DNA from: Acidobacteriota bacterium | GTDB taxonomy: Bacteria; Acidobacteriota; Terriglobia; UBA7540 | Direction of reading: 5' to 3' | DNA length: 57,215 nt | NCBI GenBank assembly: GCA_004298155.1 | Contig: SCRD01000021.1 | Coordinates: 1-57,215 of the forward strand | In this document: positions 7,027 through 18,400 of the stretch, one piece after another | How positions within the stretch are numbered: position 1 is the stretch's first letter | How the letters are laid out: each line of letters starts with the position of its first letter | Position numbers and translations under genes: made by a program | The notes under the pieces: model-generated | The model's database searches: none | What the model was told of the DNA's origin: nothing | The model's input: the letters and a program-made list of their open reading frames with translations, nothing else

Positions 7027-7295
7027 CTGCCCCGATGTTGTCCGGGTGGTCGAAAATCCAGGAGGTGGCACCCATATCGACCTTTGACCGCTTTCACAAT
7101 CACATTCATAATCCTTACGTCGTGGCGTTCGTCGACGTGGACAGGCAGTGTCACAAGTTTTCTTCGAGATAGAATGCCCGGAGTGCGTTGCAATTTCTGT
7201 GCTGGGATTTCGCCTCAGCCGTGCCAAATCCTGGGAATCAGGAAGAGGCAGGCTATAGATGCTCCTAATGGAAATGGCGGGTAGGGGTCTCCTGG

Positions 7296-8474
7296 CTATT
7301 TGGAATTTTCTTGGTGTTGGTCGTCCCTTTGTGCTTTCTCGAGAGTTTCTTCCTTTTGTATTCCTGACAGTTTTTCAAACTGCGCCAGTTCTTGCCGGCT
7401 CTTGCCGGCGTCGTGAAGTCTGCGATAAACCTGAGCAAGGATGTAATGGGGACGAGGACTGATTGGATCCAGTTGCGTGGCCAGCACGAGCTCGGATTGA
7501 GCCCTTTTGAGTTCGCTCAGCGCTTCATAGCACTGGCCCAGTAACAGGTGAACCTGCATGATGCGAGGCTGACCCTTCTGCGCCGTCTCCAGATACGGTA
7601 GCGCTTCTTGAAAGCGCCCCTCATGAACGGCTATGTCTCCAAGATAAAGGTTCGTTAAAGGATCCTCCGCGGATTCCCGGAGTGCCTGTTGGAATTCCTT
7701 CCAGGCGGAAGGGTACTGCTTTAAGGCCCATTCAGCCACTCCAATAGCATAGTGAATGCCATTGGCGTCAGGACGCCTTTTGAGCGCCGCCTGATATTCC
7801 TTAATTGCCCAGGGATAATTTTGTTCCTCTAAGTAGACTTCTCCCATCAGGGTGTGCAGCTGAAATGAGTCAGGGTCTAAGCTCTTGAGTTGCTTGATTG
7901 CTTCAAATGAGGAGTTCATGTGCAGTCGGGCCAGCTCGTAAAGGGCATCGGCGTCTTTGGGGTTCTCTGTGACGAGTTGATTCAATTGTGCAATCGCCGC
8001 GCTGATCTGACCCTCTGATTCAAGGGCTAAAGCCAGATAGTATCGGCAATGTGGCTGCGGGCGGGGCGTTCCCAGTTCGGTCCGGAAGCTCCGGATGGCG
8101 GCCGCAAATTCGTGGAGACCGTAGTATGAAACACCCAGATAGAAATTGACTTCTGGGTAATCTGGATGAAAAGACAGGACGCGCTGGAAAAGGTCGATGG
8201 AGACTTGAAATCTCATTTCCGTCTGGTAAAGTACTCCCAGCCGTTTTAGCACCTCCGCATTATTCGGTGCCAACCGAAGTGCCTTCTTATAGATTCTTTT
8301 CGCTGCAAGGTAATTCTGCTGGCTTTCGTCGGCTCGGGCCTGCTTGAGAAGTGCCTCGACCTCGGCTTGTTGGGAAGCTACTACCTGGGAGGGTGAAGAA
8401 AGAAAGCACGAACCGAGCAGTGCGATGGAGGCTGTCAGGAAGAAAGGCCGGGACGCTTTCCTGATATTCGGCAT
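7296..8474 (-). CDS. TPR-repeat protein, exported (possible lipoprotein)
   Basis: The 392-residue protein starts at ATG 8474 with a GGGAG ribosome site. The N-terminus is a signal sequence with a near-lipobox (LLGSC at about 20-24). At least nine tetratricopeptide units follow (YLAAKRIYKKALRLAPNNAE, then FQVSIDLFQRVLSFHPDYPE and so on). The C-terminus is charged. TPR arrays mediate protein contacts and no catalytic motif is present. It lies on the same strand as the TonB/GH130 operon but 870 bp away. Together with the two TPR genes at 21.0-24.7 kb it brackets the carbohydrate locus, so a scaffold or envelope role for that system is possible but unproven. Confidence 0.85.
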   Translation of the reverse strand: MPNIRKASRPFFLTASIALLGSCFLSSPSQVVASQQAEVEALLKQARADESQQNYLAAKRIYKKALRLAPNNAEVLKRLGVLYQTEMRFQVSIDLFQRVLSFHPDYPEVNFYLGVSYYGLHEFAAAIRSFRTELGTPRPQPHCRYYLALALESEGQISAAIAQLNQLVTENPKDADALYELARLHMNSSFEAIKQLKSLDPDSFQLHTLMGEVYLEEQNYPWAIKEYQAALKRRPDANGIHYAIGVAEWALKQYPSAWKEFQQALRESAEDPLTNLYLGDIAVHEGRFQEALPYLETAQKGQPRIMQVHLLLGQCYEALSELKRAQSELVLATQLDPISPRPHYILAQVYRRLHDAGKSRQELAQFEKLSGIQKEETLEKAQRDDQHQENSK

Positions 8475-9341
8475 TTCATGAACTCCCTATCGCCTTTGGT
8501 ATTGTACGGCGATTCGGATTTATAACGAAAAGAAATTAGTTCCAACCTTTATTGACTGAGCCATACCAAAGAGCTGCATGTCACCTCGAGCTGATGAATT
8601 CAACGAGCCCTCTGGTACCGGAGCCTATTCCAGCCCGCGCCTCCTCCCGGGACGGACCCCGGTGAAGCCACACTCGAAGGTTCTAAGCCCCCTTAGAGAA
8701 GAACGGCTCGTAGATTCAAGCGGCCGTCAGGACGAGCCGGAACAGGAGCCGAAAACCAGGCACGACCACTCATTCGGCAACCATTACAGGCTGGCGCGCC
8801 TGCTTCAAATCACCGCCTCTGAGCACGGTACGGCGCGCAGCAATCAGCTGATGTGTAACTTCCCGCTGGAGGTCTCCGAAACCATCTGCAATCCTTTGCG
8901 GTTTATTACCTCGCTGCCGGGCTCGCTGGCTCGTTCACCAACCATCCGAGGTCCCTATAACAGGGATGATCAGAAACTCGACGGCGGACAGATTCAGGCA
9001 GCAACAGCGCGAAATTAAAAAACCGATAAGCGGCCGGTAGTGGACCAAGACCTATGACCCATGCGCGCTCGGAAAATGGCTCGGCCAGTCATCGCGGGAC
9101 TTCATCTTCTCAGGAGGTTTGGATTACAAACGCAAAATCCTGCGACAAATCATCCAATTTCGGACGAATGACCGCTCGTACCCTGCACAGAAAATACGCC
9201 GCTAAAGCTGCCTGGCCTTGCCCCGGTATTAGTAACGCGGTGGAATTCCCCCCCAGGCCAGGGCTTAACCGACCTCCGTTCCAATTGACAGCCATGGATC
9301 GAGTGAAGCTCCACGGCCCTTACCACGGTGGTTCATCCGGG
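8475..9341. other. Long stretch without a recognisable gene
   Basis: About 870 bp between the TPR gene and the end of the carbohydrate operon. The longest ORF here (8578-9018, plus strand, 146 codons) has no domain, no signal peptide and no good ribosome site. Its composition (Arg, Ser, Pro) resembles random translation of GC-rich DNA. It may hold decayed sequence; nothing specific is seen. Confidence 0.4.
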
Positions 9342-11879
9342 CTACGTGCCCAGTTGGCGAAGGCCGGCCAATTCCAACGCTTGCAGCACGAAAACATTCC
9401 ACGCGAAGACCCTGTGATGTCCAAAGAAGGGGTGGGCGGGATTGGTGGCCAGGTATTCTTGACTGGTGGGGAAATCGGGAGAGATGTTGATCTCCGCCCA
9501 CAGGCGGTTGGCAATAGCACGATCCGCTCTGTGCCAGCCATGCAGCTTGCCCGCTGTGTAACCACAGATTTCCTCGCGCATCCAGCTACCGCCGTTGTAA
9601 TAGATGCCGTCCATCTGGTGGCTTGCGTAATTGTCAGCGTGGTCCTGATTGATCATTGGGTGCCAGGTATCACTGAAGTAGCTCCAGCCCCGTCGGTCTT
9701 CCGGCAGCCCGATGAAAATCGGCCGCGCCGTGCCACCCTCTTCCGGGTAGGGAGCGTCGGGGCGTGCCAGCAGCACCGGAATCCGATCGAGATGATTGCA
9801 CATCATTTCATCGGTGAGAATCTTTCGCCGGAATAGCCACAGCGACAGAAATTCAGGAAAGATCTCATCGAATCCGATGGCGTCGGTGACATGCCGTGTA
9901 GGGCGCAAGTGCTTGCGGACCGGATCGTAGTAACTGCGATAATTTTCTTCCACTTTCTCGAGATAGCTGTCAGATACGCGGGAGCTGATGCCGGGAACCT
10001 CGAGATCCTTAACTGTGCGCAGCATGACGGCCAGCATGCCCTGGTTCTCGCAGATGTCCGTGGCGCCCTGCGGAAAGTCGAAAACATCAAGCTGTCCTAC
10101 TACGAATTGCGCCCAGCACAGGCCATTGTGATTCTTGTCGTAGGTTTTCAGGCAATACTCCGCGGCTTTGCGGATTTTTTCCATCGGCGGCGGGATTCCA
10201 AAGCGGCGGCGGTTCTGAAGCGCCCAGATCAGCCACAGTGGGGTGGAGTCATTGGACTTGCGCTCCAGGTTCGCCTTGTTCGGTTCCACCAGCGTGTTGA
10301 TGGCACCGTCAAGGCCTTGATTGGCGCCCCAGAGATTAAAGACGCCCTCGTTCAGAGTGCGGTCGTTCATGCCGTTCGCCGCATAAAAGCTGTCACGAAG
10401 GTACGTCTCGCCCGCCGCAGAGTACCAGATGCTCGGGGCGACCATCGGATGGAGATATTCCGGTCCGGCCATCCACGAGAGCATCGTCGTGTCGGCAAAA
10501 AGAATTTTTTCCGTTTCCCCGCCTTGAAAACCGAGAGCATCGGCAAGGTGAAGCTCGCTCGCCAGGCGATATCCACGCAGGGTATCCGGCGTCTGCGTGT
10601 CTACAAAGATAAAAGACCTCTTCTCTTCCGGGCGATCCATGGCAAGCCGATGGTAGGGTTCGAAATACGTGTTTAAGCGGCGGAGTTCAAGGCCGCGGAG
10701 CTCGATCGGAGAGCTTGCGCTCGCCGATTTCAGATGAATGGCTTGTTCCGATGGCGGCACCGAGATAAATAGCGCGCCGCCTTGGCCACGCAGTGAATAA
10801 CAGAATACCGTCGTCGTGAACTCCGACCACTCCTCCGGAGATTCTGGAACCCGGTCATTGTACAGCGTGAAATTCTCGATCATGTGCGACTGCGCATCCA
10901 CATCCCAGAGTTCGATAGCGAAAGGGTGGCGCGTCCGGTACCGGACGCTAATCGAGTACACTTCGTTGTCGTGGGCAGGGAAGGGTATGATCACGCCATC
11001 CTCCGAAGTGCGCGGCGTGAAAATCACGGCGCCGTTGCGCTCCTCGATCATCACCTGTCCTCTCTGCTGCCATGCGCCTGCCGGAGGCAAATTCACCGCT
11101 TCACCCGCTTTGACGTCCGGCCACACCAGCGCTTCTCCATAGGTCTGCTCGACAAACAGTTCACCCATTGCCCGGACACCCAGGCGTGGAACATAGTTCA
11201 GGTTGACGTCCGGAATCCGTTTTGGCGCCGGCTTCACGGGCCGCCCGTCGCGGCGAATCAAGCGGCTCCAGTGATTGCGAAAACCCGAGTCCGTGAGCAA
11301 CCCGACCGTCGTGCCCTCCCGCGTGCGAAAACCCACGGCGGGAAACAGTTCGTGCAACGCACCGCCCTGGCAGTCTGCTTGGTCGAAGCTCCAGAATTTC
11401 GCCGGAGGTTCTTCCGGTTCCATCCGATGGCTTACTTGATAGAAAAGCATGTACATGTCGAGCTGGCGGAAGCGAATCCGTTTTCGCACGATCTGCGGCC
11501 CGGTAACTTCGTATTGGACGCTTACGAAGACCGTTGTGTTGAGGTTCGGAAGCTTGGCCTCGCCGCGCAGATGCAGATGAGTCGAGCTACCCGACCAGGA
11601 CGACGCCTTCCAGTTCTTAACGCGATCTTCCAGGCTGCGGTCCCCGTTTTGAAACACCGCTGAAAATTCGCCCTGACAACGGGAGACACGGCGGCCGTGG
11701 GAAAGAATGCTAGTGCAATAGCCGTGCTGCGGATCCCCGGTGGCCTCGATCGTGAGGGAGTTCGGAATCTGCGACGACGCGGAGTGCGCGGCGGCCGGCA
11801 ACGCCTTGGGCCATGCCAGGCTGGCGGCACCGATCGAGCTTTCTATGAATTGACGTCGGGAAATTTTGTTTTCAGACAT
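9342..11879 (-). CDS. Tat-exported protein, likely alpha/alpha-toroid glycosidase-like
   Basis: The start is set at ATG 11879 because the protein then opens with a clean twin-arginine signal (MSENKISRRQFIESS, hydrophobic stretch, then AAAHSASS). A much longer frame upstream has no signal. The mature protein (about 815 residues) has a beta-rich first half. The second half is rich in helices and aromatic residues, with TPLWLIWALQNRRRFG, KAAEYCLKTYDKNHNGLCWA, DICENQGMLAVML and HADNYASHQMDGIYYNGGSW, a pattern typical of six-hairpin (alpha/alpha)6 glycosidases. I cannot assign a GH family. It is the last gene of a leftward operon after the TonB receptor, a second Tat protein and GH130, so it probably acts on the same polysaccharide outside the cytoplasm. 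Confidence 0.7.
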   Translation of the reverse strand: MSENKISRRQFIESSIGAASLAWPKALPAAAHSASSQIPNSLTIEATGDPQHGYCTSILSHGRRVSRCQGEFSAVFQNGDRSLEDRVKNWKASSWSGSSTHLHLRGEAKLPNLNTTVFVSVQYEVTGPQIVRKRIRFRQLDMYMLFYQVSHRMEPEEPPAKFWSFDQADCQGGALHELFPAVGFRTREGTTVGLLTDSGFRNHWSRLIRRDGRPVKPAPKRIPDVNLNYVPRLGVRAMGELFVEQTYGEALVWPDVKAGEAVNLPPAGAWQQRGQVMIEERNGAVIFTPRTSEDGVIIPFPAHDNEVYSISVRYRTRHPFAIELWDVDAQSHMIENFTLYNDRVPESPEEWSEFTTTVFCYSLRGQGGALFISVPPSEQAIHLKSASASSPIELRGLELRRLNTYFEPYHRLAMDRPEEKRSFIFVDTQTPDTLRGYRLASELHLADALGFQGGETEKILFADTTMLSWMAGPEYLHPMVAPSIWYSAAGETYLRDSFYAANGMNDRTLNEGVFNLWGANQGLDGAINTLVEPNKANLERKSNDSTPLWLIWALQNRRRFGIPPPMEKIRKAAEYCLKTYDKNHNGLCWAQFVVGQLDVFDFPQGATDICENQGMLAVMLRTVKDLEVPGISSRVSDSYLEKVEENYRSYYDPVRKHLRPTRHVTDAIGFDEIFPEFLSLWLFRRKILTDEMMCNHLDRIPVLLARPDAPYPEEGGTARPIFIGLPEDRRGWSYFSDTWHPMINQDHADNYASHQMDGIYYNGGSWMREEICGYTAGKLHGWHRADRAIANRLWAEINISPDFPTSQEYLATNPAHPFFGHHRVFAWNVFVLQALELAGLRQLGT

Positions 11880-11941
11880 GTTGCAGGCTGCCTCTGTGAA
11901 ATGGGGTTGTAAGGGACATGAGGGGTTTGGGCTCGCCACGG

Positions 11942-12958
11942 TTAGGGATTTTCCGCGGCTGCAACGCCGACGTATTTGTCTGCTCCGCCATAGTAAAACA
12001 GCCACCGTTTTCCGCGGCGTACCAGACCCTCGACAAACACCACGTTGGGCACTTGGCCAACCTTTTCCCAACGTTCGGCAGGATGAAACAGCGGCTTTTC
12101 GGCACGCGCCAGGATCCTGCTCGGATCATTCTTATCGAGGAGAAGCCAGCCGGTGGAATACACCAGTTGATCGTTGGCCCCGTTGTAAATCAGGAGAATG
12201 CCTTGGGGCAGGATCACGGGCGGCGGGCCAGGTTCCACGACTTGTGAATCGAAATCTCCCGGGCGTTTGACCGCCACCGGATGGTCGAGCGCATCGGTCC
12301 AATGGATCAGGTCGACGGATTCGGCGAGGCCCATTTCCCCCCCCGTGTCGCTCGCGCCGCCCATGTAGTACATCCAGTATTTCCCGTTGATCTTTTTTGG
12401 AATGATCGCGCCGGATTTTGTCCAGCCTCGATTCCACTTCCCCTTGTAGGCCGGCATGATGACGCCGTGGCGAGTCCAGTGAATCAAGTCGCGTGATGTC
12501 GCCAGGCATAACTGGGCCTCGCGATGATCCGGGCCAACACCATCGACATTGTTAAAACCCGTGTAAGTCAGATAATAAGTTCCATCGATCTGCACCAGGC
12601 GCGGATCTTCGGTTCCCCCGCCTTTTTCGTAAGGGGTATTCGGGCCTAAGACGGCTTGAGCGCGACGCTTGAAATGCACGCCATCGTCGCTGACCGCGTA
12701 GCCAAGACTTGAGGTCTTCTCCTTGTCCTGAGCGCGGTACAACATCACGATTTTCCCGTCTTTTTCGATAACCGCAGGATTAAACGTCGCAAAGGATTGG
12801 AACCCTGCACCACGGGGCCAGATCACAGGCCGCGTGGAAAGCCTTTTCCACGGTCCAAAGGGCAAATGGAAACGTCCGGCGGCGCTCAAGCCAGCAGCGC
12901 ACAAAATCAGTAGCCCCATCATGAAGAGTCTCTTCCAGCCGAATCCGTTTCTATTCAT
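11942..12958 (-). CDS. GH130-family mannoside phosphorylase/hydrolase, exported
   Basis: The 338-residue protein starts at ATG 12958 behind AAGGAG. An N-terminal signal sequence (about 1-27, LFMMGLLILCAAGLSA) is present. The five-bladed propeller signatures of GH130 follow: FNPAVIEKDGKIVMLYRAQD, GGGTEDPRLVQIDGTYYLTY, SRDLIHWTRHG, LLIYNGAND, and VEGLVRRGKRWLFYYGGAD near the end. GH130 enzymes act on beta-mannosides, as phosphorylases in the cytoplasm and often as hydrolases when exported. The signal peptide here makes hydrolysis more likely than phosphorolysis (inference). It lies 62 bp from the next Tat gene and 47 bp from the previous one, so all are probably co-transcribed. Confidence 0.85.
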   Translation of the reverse strand: MNRNGFGWKRLFMMGLLILCAAGLSAAGRFHLPFGPWKRLSTRPVIWPRGAGFQSFATFNPAVIEKDGKIVMLYRAQDKEKTSSLGYAVSDDGVHFKRRAQAVLGPNTPYEKGGGTEDPRLVQIDGTYYLTYTGFNNVDGVGPDHREAQLCLATSRDLIHWTRHGVIMPAYKGKWNRGWTKSGAIIPKKINGKYWMYYMGGASDTGGEMGLAESVDLIHWTDALDHPVAVKRPGDFDSQVVEPGPPPVILPQGILLIYNGANDQLVYSTGWLLLDKNDPSRILARAEKPLFHPAERWEKVGQVPNVVFVEGLVRRGKRWLFYYGGADKYVGVAAAENP

Positions 12959-13005
12959 ATCTGCGGATACTCCTTCCAGTTCTGCCCTCTCCCCCTGAGT
13001 TCACA

Positions 13006-15282
13006 TCAGTAGCTCGCTTTGATGCGTATGAACTTTCCCGCGCTGATAGAGATGGCCCCCCTCAGCTGCTCCTGGCCGGTCATCAGTTTTGCCGGAGTAC
13101 TGCCAGCAACCGGAATGTTGATTGCGGCCTCGCGATCTTGATCCGTCGGGTTAAAGAGGATGAATTCTAGCTCGCGGGGTGGAAATTTCCCCGCATCGAA
13201 GGCGTCGATGAGATCCAGGTTGACCAACAACAACTCGCGATCGCGCACGCTGCCCAGCGCTTCAAACATGAGGTAAGACCAGAGGACCTCTCCGCTCCCG
13301 TAAATTTCCTTTCCCACGTTGCCGGTTTGCCCGCCTAATTCGAGGGTCCCGAGATTTTCATAAGGGACAAATGGTAGCAGTGCCGGTTTTTCCGCCGCTG
13401 TGTGGCAGGCATCAAAGAAGTAAAAATTGTTGCGCCGTTGCTGGTCCATCAAGCGCAGCAGAATGTCGAGGACCAGCCCGCGCTTCATGATGGCCGTCCA
13501 AGGCAACATCGCCTCGACGTTTTCCTTGAAAGCGGGATACAGAATCGATGCTGCAGCTTGAACCATTCCGCGAATGTCGTGCTTCTGCGAAGGATCACCG
13601 TACCAGTAGAACATGCGCAACTGCTCATAAAGCAGATAGCGTGCGGATTCCTGAAGGCCCAGATCCAACGCCGCCAGCGCGCCGAAGGCCAGCTCCTGGG
13701 GCTCGTGAAAAAGGCTCGCTGCCCGCACCGTGGTCATTACTTTCACTGCCCGGCGGGCCGCCTCGCGGTACCTCTCGTTGCCGGTCAGACGATGCGCGAT
13801 CAAGCCTCCCCACGCATAAAGCCCTCCGACTGCGTAGTTGGTGCCAGCACCTTCCTGTTCCAGATTGTCGGTTCGGAAATAGATTGGAAAAAGATTATTG
13901 TAGCGATGTGCCAGCCGTGTGGCCGTCTGATACGCGCTGATGAAGTTCTCGACCAATTGCTTCGATCCCGCCAGCGAGCCGATCATCGGGTACTTGATCA
14001 GCCCGTTCTCGAAGGGGTACCACGAATCCGCCACCTGTTTATTGCCGTGAACAAGATCATTGCTCAAGGTCTCGAGGTCAGCGTCGTAGAAATGCGGCAG
14101 GGTTGCCAGCAGATCGTCGATGACCTGCTGGTAGGCGGGATCCGGGTGAATTTTCAGATAGAGCATCGAGGGCCATAACACGTCGGCAACCGTCATCAGC
14201 TCGAAGTTGTTTCCCGATTCGTGCCACAGCTCGGAAGTCTGCTTCACATAAGCCCGCAGCCCGCGATGGCCGTTGACCGTGATCAACGCCACACCAGGCT
14301 TCTGCACGTCCTGTACCATACCTTCCGCAAATTCTTTCCACGAAGCCGCACACGGCGGCCAGTCGAGCTTTTCTCGAAACAACGGCATTAAAGCTTCCAT
14401 CCAGCGCGCCACAGCCGCCTGCTCCGTGATCAACTTCGGAAAGCGGCGCTGCAGGAGATACCAGGAGAACCGGACGTTCCCGGCGGGCAGGATGTCGCCA
14501 GTCGCCCGCCGCAGAATCAACCCGACGCCCAGACGTTGGTTTCCGTTCGGCTCAAGGACAGAAGCCGTGGTGCAGTGGTAACCCAGAAATCTCGGAATAT
14601 TTCTTAGCGACATCCAACCCATATCGCTGAAATCGAAATACATCATGGTTTCGATGCCCCGGTTGGCGTCCAGAAGATAGACCGAAGGCAGGTCGTTGCC
14701 GGGGGAGCCGAGCGAATTACACGTGGGCTGGGCCAGCAGAATCCGGCGCCAGCTTGCCGATTGGCCTTCCATCATTGTCGACGTGTGACTGAGCCAAAGG
14801 ATAATCTGCGGCTCCAGACTTTCTTTCTGCTGGAGCCGCAGATCGCGGGGAAGATGCAGCGTGGTTTCCAATCGGAACCAGGGGGAACCTGGTTCGTTAC
14901 TGAATTCAGAACTCCAGGGGTAAACGAGCCGGGAGCCGTCGGCAGCCCGGGCAGTTGCATGTCCCGCCAGCGACAAGGTACGGGGAGAAGTGGTGCCGGC
15001 GTTTAATCCCCCTTTCAAGTTGAAGCTAGGTCCGGAAACAAGGCCGTTATGTGCCAGCGACCCCTGCTGCCAGCTGCCTTTCGCGTCGCGTACAAAGCTC
15101 TGATAACTTAGTCCGGCCCCGCCTTGAGTGATGACAAGCCGCTGATCCGGATTCGAAAGCTCCCAAGGTTTCCCCGTGGTTTCAGGAACCCTCGTCGAAC
15201 CTAAGTCGAGACCGGAGGCACTCAGGCTCATAATGGGGGAGGACAAGGACGCGGTCACTTTCAGGAAGCTGCGTCTTTTCAT
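13006..15282 (-). CDS. Tat-exported protein of unknown function, carbohydrate locus
   Basis: Starting at ATG 15282 gives a twin-arginine leader (MKRRSFLKVTASLSSPIMSL); an ATG at 15327 would place 15 residues in front of it. The protein has about 758 residues. The N-terminal third is beta-rich and the middle is helical and aromatic (NLVHGNKQVADSWYPFENGL region, about 350-370; TNYAVGGLYAWGGLIAHRLT). The C-terminal 80 residues look like a beta-sandwich (FILFNPTDQDREAAINIPV). The overall design resembles alpha/alpha-toroid lyases or glycosidases, but no family motif is certain. It sits between the TonB receptor (142-bp gap) and GH130, in the same direction. Confidence 0.7.
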   Translation of the reverse strand: MKRRSFLKVTASLSSPIMSLSASGLDLGSTRVPETTGKPWELSNPDQRLVITQGGAGLSYQSFVRDAKGSWQQGSLAHNGLVSGPSFNLKGGLNAGTTSPRTLSLAGHATARAADGSRLVYPWSSEFSNEPGSPWFRLETTLHLPRDLRLQQKESLEPQIILWLSHTSTMMEGQSASWRRILLAQPTCNSLGSPGNDLPSVYLLDANRGIETMMYFDFSDMGWMSLRNIPRFLGYHCTTASVLEPNGNQRLGVGLILRRATGDILPAGNVRFSWYLLQRRFPKLITEQAAVARWMEALMPLFREKLDWPPCAASWKEFAEGMVQDVQKPGVALITVNGHRGLRAYVKQTSELWHESGNNFELMTVADVLWPSMLYLKIHPDPAYQQVIDDLLATLPHFYDADLETLSNDLVHGNKQVADSWYPFENGLIKYPMIGSLAGSKQLVENFISAYQTATRLAHRYNNLFPIYFRTDNLEQEGAGTNYAVGGLYAWGGLIAHRLTGNERYREAARRAVKVMTTVRAASLFHEPQELAFGALAALDLGLQESARYLLYEQLRMFYWYGDPSQKHDIRGMVQAAASILYPAFKENVEAMLPWTAIMKRGLVLDILLRLMDQQRRNNFYFFDACHTAAEKPALLPFVPYENLGTLELGGQTGNVGKEIYGSGEVLWSYLMFEALGSVRDRELLLVNLDLIDAFDAGKFPPRELEFILFNPTDQDREAAINIPVAGSTPAKLMTGQEQLRGAISISAGKFIRIKASY

Positions 15283-15424
15283 AGAAATATCTTTGACACC
15301 GCTAGAGTCCGCTATTGGCGGTTGCAATGCGAGCAGAAACGACAGGATGGCTTTCCGGCTGGTCAGGCTTTCCGCCGTGCCGCCTTTGACACTGAAGGAA
15401 ACGACGGCACGGCGGAAACTGAAC

Positions 15425-18400
15425 TCAGTAGGTGATCCTTAGACCGAACTGAATGGTTCGAGGACCGCTGGCGCTCGTAACCGCGCCGAAACCGCAGGAG
15501 AAAGGTCCGGGACAGTTGGGCCCTGAACCGGCGGCCTCGAACGGGGTCCCCAGGGGAGTAGCGAACCCGCCGGGTGGCTGGTAGATGTGCCGGTTGAATA
15601 TGTTGAAGAACTCAGCCCGGAAGTCGAGCTTGACGCGCTCTCTAACCAGGTTGGTTCGCTTGCCAATAGTGATGTCCTCGTTCTGGCCGGCGAAGGACCG
15701 GCCATGATCAAGCGACCGTGGTTCATTTCCGAACGTAAAGGGACTGGGGAGGCTGAATGCCGCCGGATTAAAGAACGGAGTGGAACCGGGCTGAAAGTTA
15801 CCGCTCTTGTTCGTTTGCGGTACGCCCGGAACAATATTCACTCGGGCGATCCCGGTGAAATGGCAGCCGCCAAACAACACATCGCCCGCCGTCCCGGAAC
15901 ACGGCCCGAACACCGCAGTCGGAATCCCGGACTGATAGCTCAAGATTCCGCCAAGATTCCATCCAGACAGCAGATGGTTGAGACCGTGGGACTGGATGGA
16001 GAACCGGTGGCCCTGACCCATCGGCAGGTCGTAGAAGAAGCTCGTCACCAGACTTTGAGGCGTGTCCAGTTGGCTGACCGCTTTTTCAACGCGACGGTCA
16101 TAAGAGTTTTGCCCGATGTAGGCATTGTTGCCAATAAACCCGGCAACCCCCGGCCCCATCGAATCGGCATCGGTGATGTTCTTGGAAACCGTGTAGGACA
16201 CCAAGAAACTCAGTCCCCGCGAAAAGCGCTGGGTCGCACTGACCTGCAAGGAATGGTAGGTGGAATTCCCGGTGCGATCCGGCGTGAAGGAGTTGTCTTC
16301 CTGGTTGAAGTCGCCGTACTGTGGGAAGGGCCGCAGAGCCTGAGCGATGCTACCACTGAAGCCCGCATACGGAATTTGCACGCCCGCCGCAACCGCCGCC
16401 GGGCAACCGCCGTTGCCCAGGCAGGAGGCGTCCATCGTCAGATCCGATCCCATTGACAGCCATTGCGGGTTCACCTGATTCGGAATGATGTTCAAAGCGG
16501 GCAGGTGGGTGCCCTTCGAACCCACATAGGCGGTACTGATCATCAGGGAGTGTGTAATCTGACGCTCGACATCGAAGTTCCATGACTGGATGTCGCCGGG
16601 ACGCGCGCTTTTGGCGGGAACCAGGATCACGCCGCTGTTCCCGTTCTGGCCATCCGGCGTAAAGGGACCGGACGGCGGAAGGTAGTGAGGGAAACCATTG
16701 TCGATCTGGAACGGCACCACCGGAGGCGAAGCCAGCGTTTCGCGGTTAAAGAACCCCAGGCTGTCCTGGTCCGCAAAAGAGCCCTCCTTGAGCGGCTCGT
16801 AGAAGATCCCATAACCGCCACGGATGACGGTCTTGCTGTCCAGGCTGTAGGCGAATCCGACCCGAGGACCGAAGGCCTTTCCGTACGTATCCTGCGGGCG
16901 CGTCCGACCGTTACGGCCCGACCCGGTGCCGAAGTAGGTATAAGCACCCAGGATTCCGCCCGCCCCAGGATTGGCAAGGGTGGGATCCACCGTCGAGAAG
17001 CGATTGAAAGCCTCGGTGGCCGGGATGTCGTAGTCATATCTCAGCCCGAGGTTCAGCGTCAGGTGTCGGGTGAGCTGGTAGTCATCCTGAACATAAAAGG
17101 CCAAGTTCTTGTAGCGAACTCCACTGAAGGCCCCGTAATTCAGCGCGCCTTGATTCACCAGGCCAAACAGCGAACTCGCGACAGCGTCACCGCACGATAC
17201 GCCCGGATGAGCGGTCGCGAAGGCGCTGGTGCCGCAACTGGCGGAACTGGTCTGAGCCGGATCGAAAACAAACTGTCCCGAAGAAGTAGTCAGTCGGCGA
17301 ACATTGAATTGCAGCGCCCGGAACTCGCCGCCAAACTTCAGGTTGTGCTTGCCGTGGATCCAGCTGACCGAATCATCGACCTGGTAAACGTTGTCGGCAA
17401 ATTCCGAGTCTCCGCAGTTGTTCAGCACCTGGAAATAGGGGCCGGAGTTGAATTGGAAACAGGGAAACGTGGTGTCCTGAACGCCCGTCAGGCCAAGCTT
17501 CTGCGGGTAGTTCTGCCCGATTCCGTTCGACAGTTCGCCGCGAAACCGGCGGCTGAACCCAACCAGGAAGTGGTTCAGCAGGCTGGGGGTAAATATGTAA
17601 TCGTGGCTGAACCGTACGTAACGGGTGTTCTGGGGCGTGGCACTGCCCTGCAAAAGATCTTGCGGCACGAAGTAGCCGGTGTTCGTGTTATCCCAGTCCA
17701 TCCCAAAAGAAAACCGCTGCTTATCGGATATGTTCTGGTCAATCTTCAAATCCCAAAGGTTCGCTGTTGTTCTTGATTGCGAACTTTCCACGATGTTATT
17801 GGTGAGGCCGGAGTTAGCAGGCGGCGGAAGAAGGTTAAACACGTTCGTCATGACGGAACTGGCTCGAAAATTCGGATCGTTGGCCAGGTTGTTGTAAGGA
17901 ACAAACGCGCCGTTGGCTGGGTCGAAGAGCTGCGTTCCGGTACCGCCACCCGTCGGCGAACAGAAGCCGGTTGAATCGTAGGCTTGGCAAAGTGCAGTGA
18001 AATTCCCCTTCCGAAAGTCCTGGGTGGGGTAGCTGGTTACATTGGTTCCTGCCGTGCTGAAACGGAACCCTTCGTAGTCGAACATGAAAAATGTCTTATT
18101 GTGGCCGTCGTAAAGTTTGGGTATAACGACCGGACCTGAAACCAAGAAACCGAAGTCATTTTGGGTGTCGAGCGGCTTGGGGCAAATAGAATTCCCGTTG
18201 CAAGCAGTGTTGTTGGTCCAGCCGCTTGCATCGAGCACGCGATTGCGCAGGTAGTCATAGAAGGACCCGTGCAACTGGTTGGTACCGGATTTCACACTCA
18301 AGCTCACGATCGAGTCGCCGGACTGCCCATACTCAGCCGAGAAGTTGCTCCGAAGCACTGTAAACTCCTGCAGGGCTTCCGGCGAAATTCCTTTGTTCTG

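Noticed and set aside
6184-7227. 347-codon minus-strand ORF antisense to the serine recombinase
   Set aside because: The plus strand carries clear catalytic motifs of a resolvase. The antisense frame has no recognisable domain.
9054-9836. 260-codon plus-strand ORF over the end of the Tat glycosidase-like gene
   Set aside because: It overlaps a well-supported gene on the other strand and reads as low-quality sequence.
15587-17776. Long plus-strand ORFs of 289 and 363 codons antisense to the TonB receptor
   Set aside because: The receptor frame has full domain support. The antisense frames are by-products of its codon bias.
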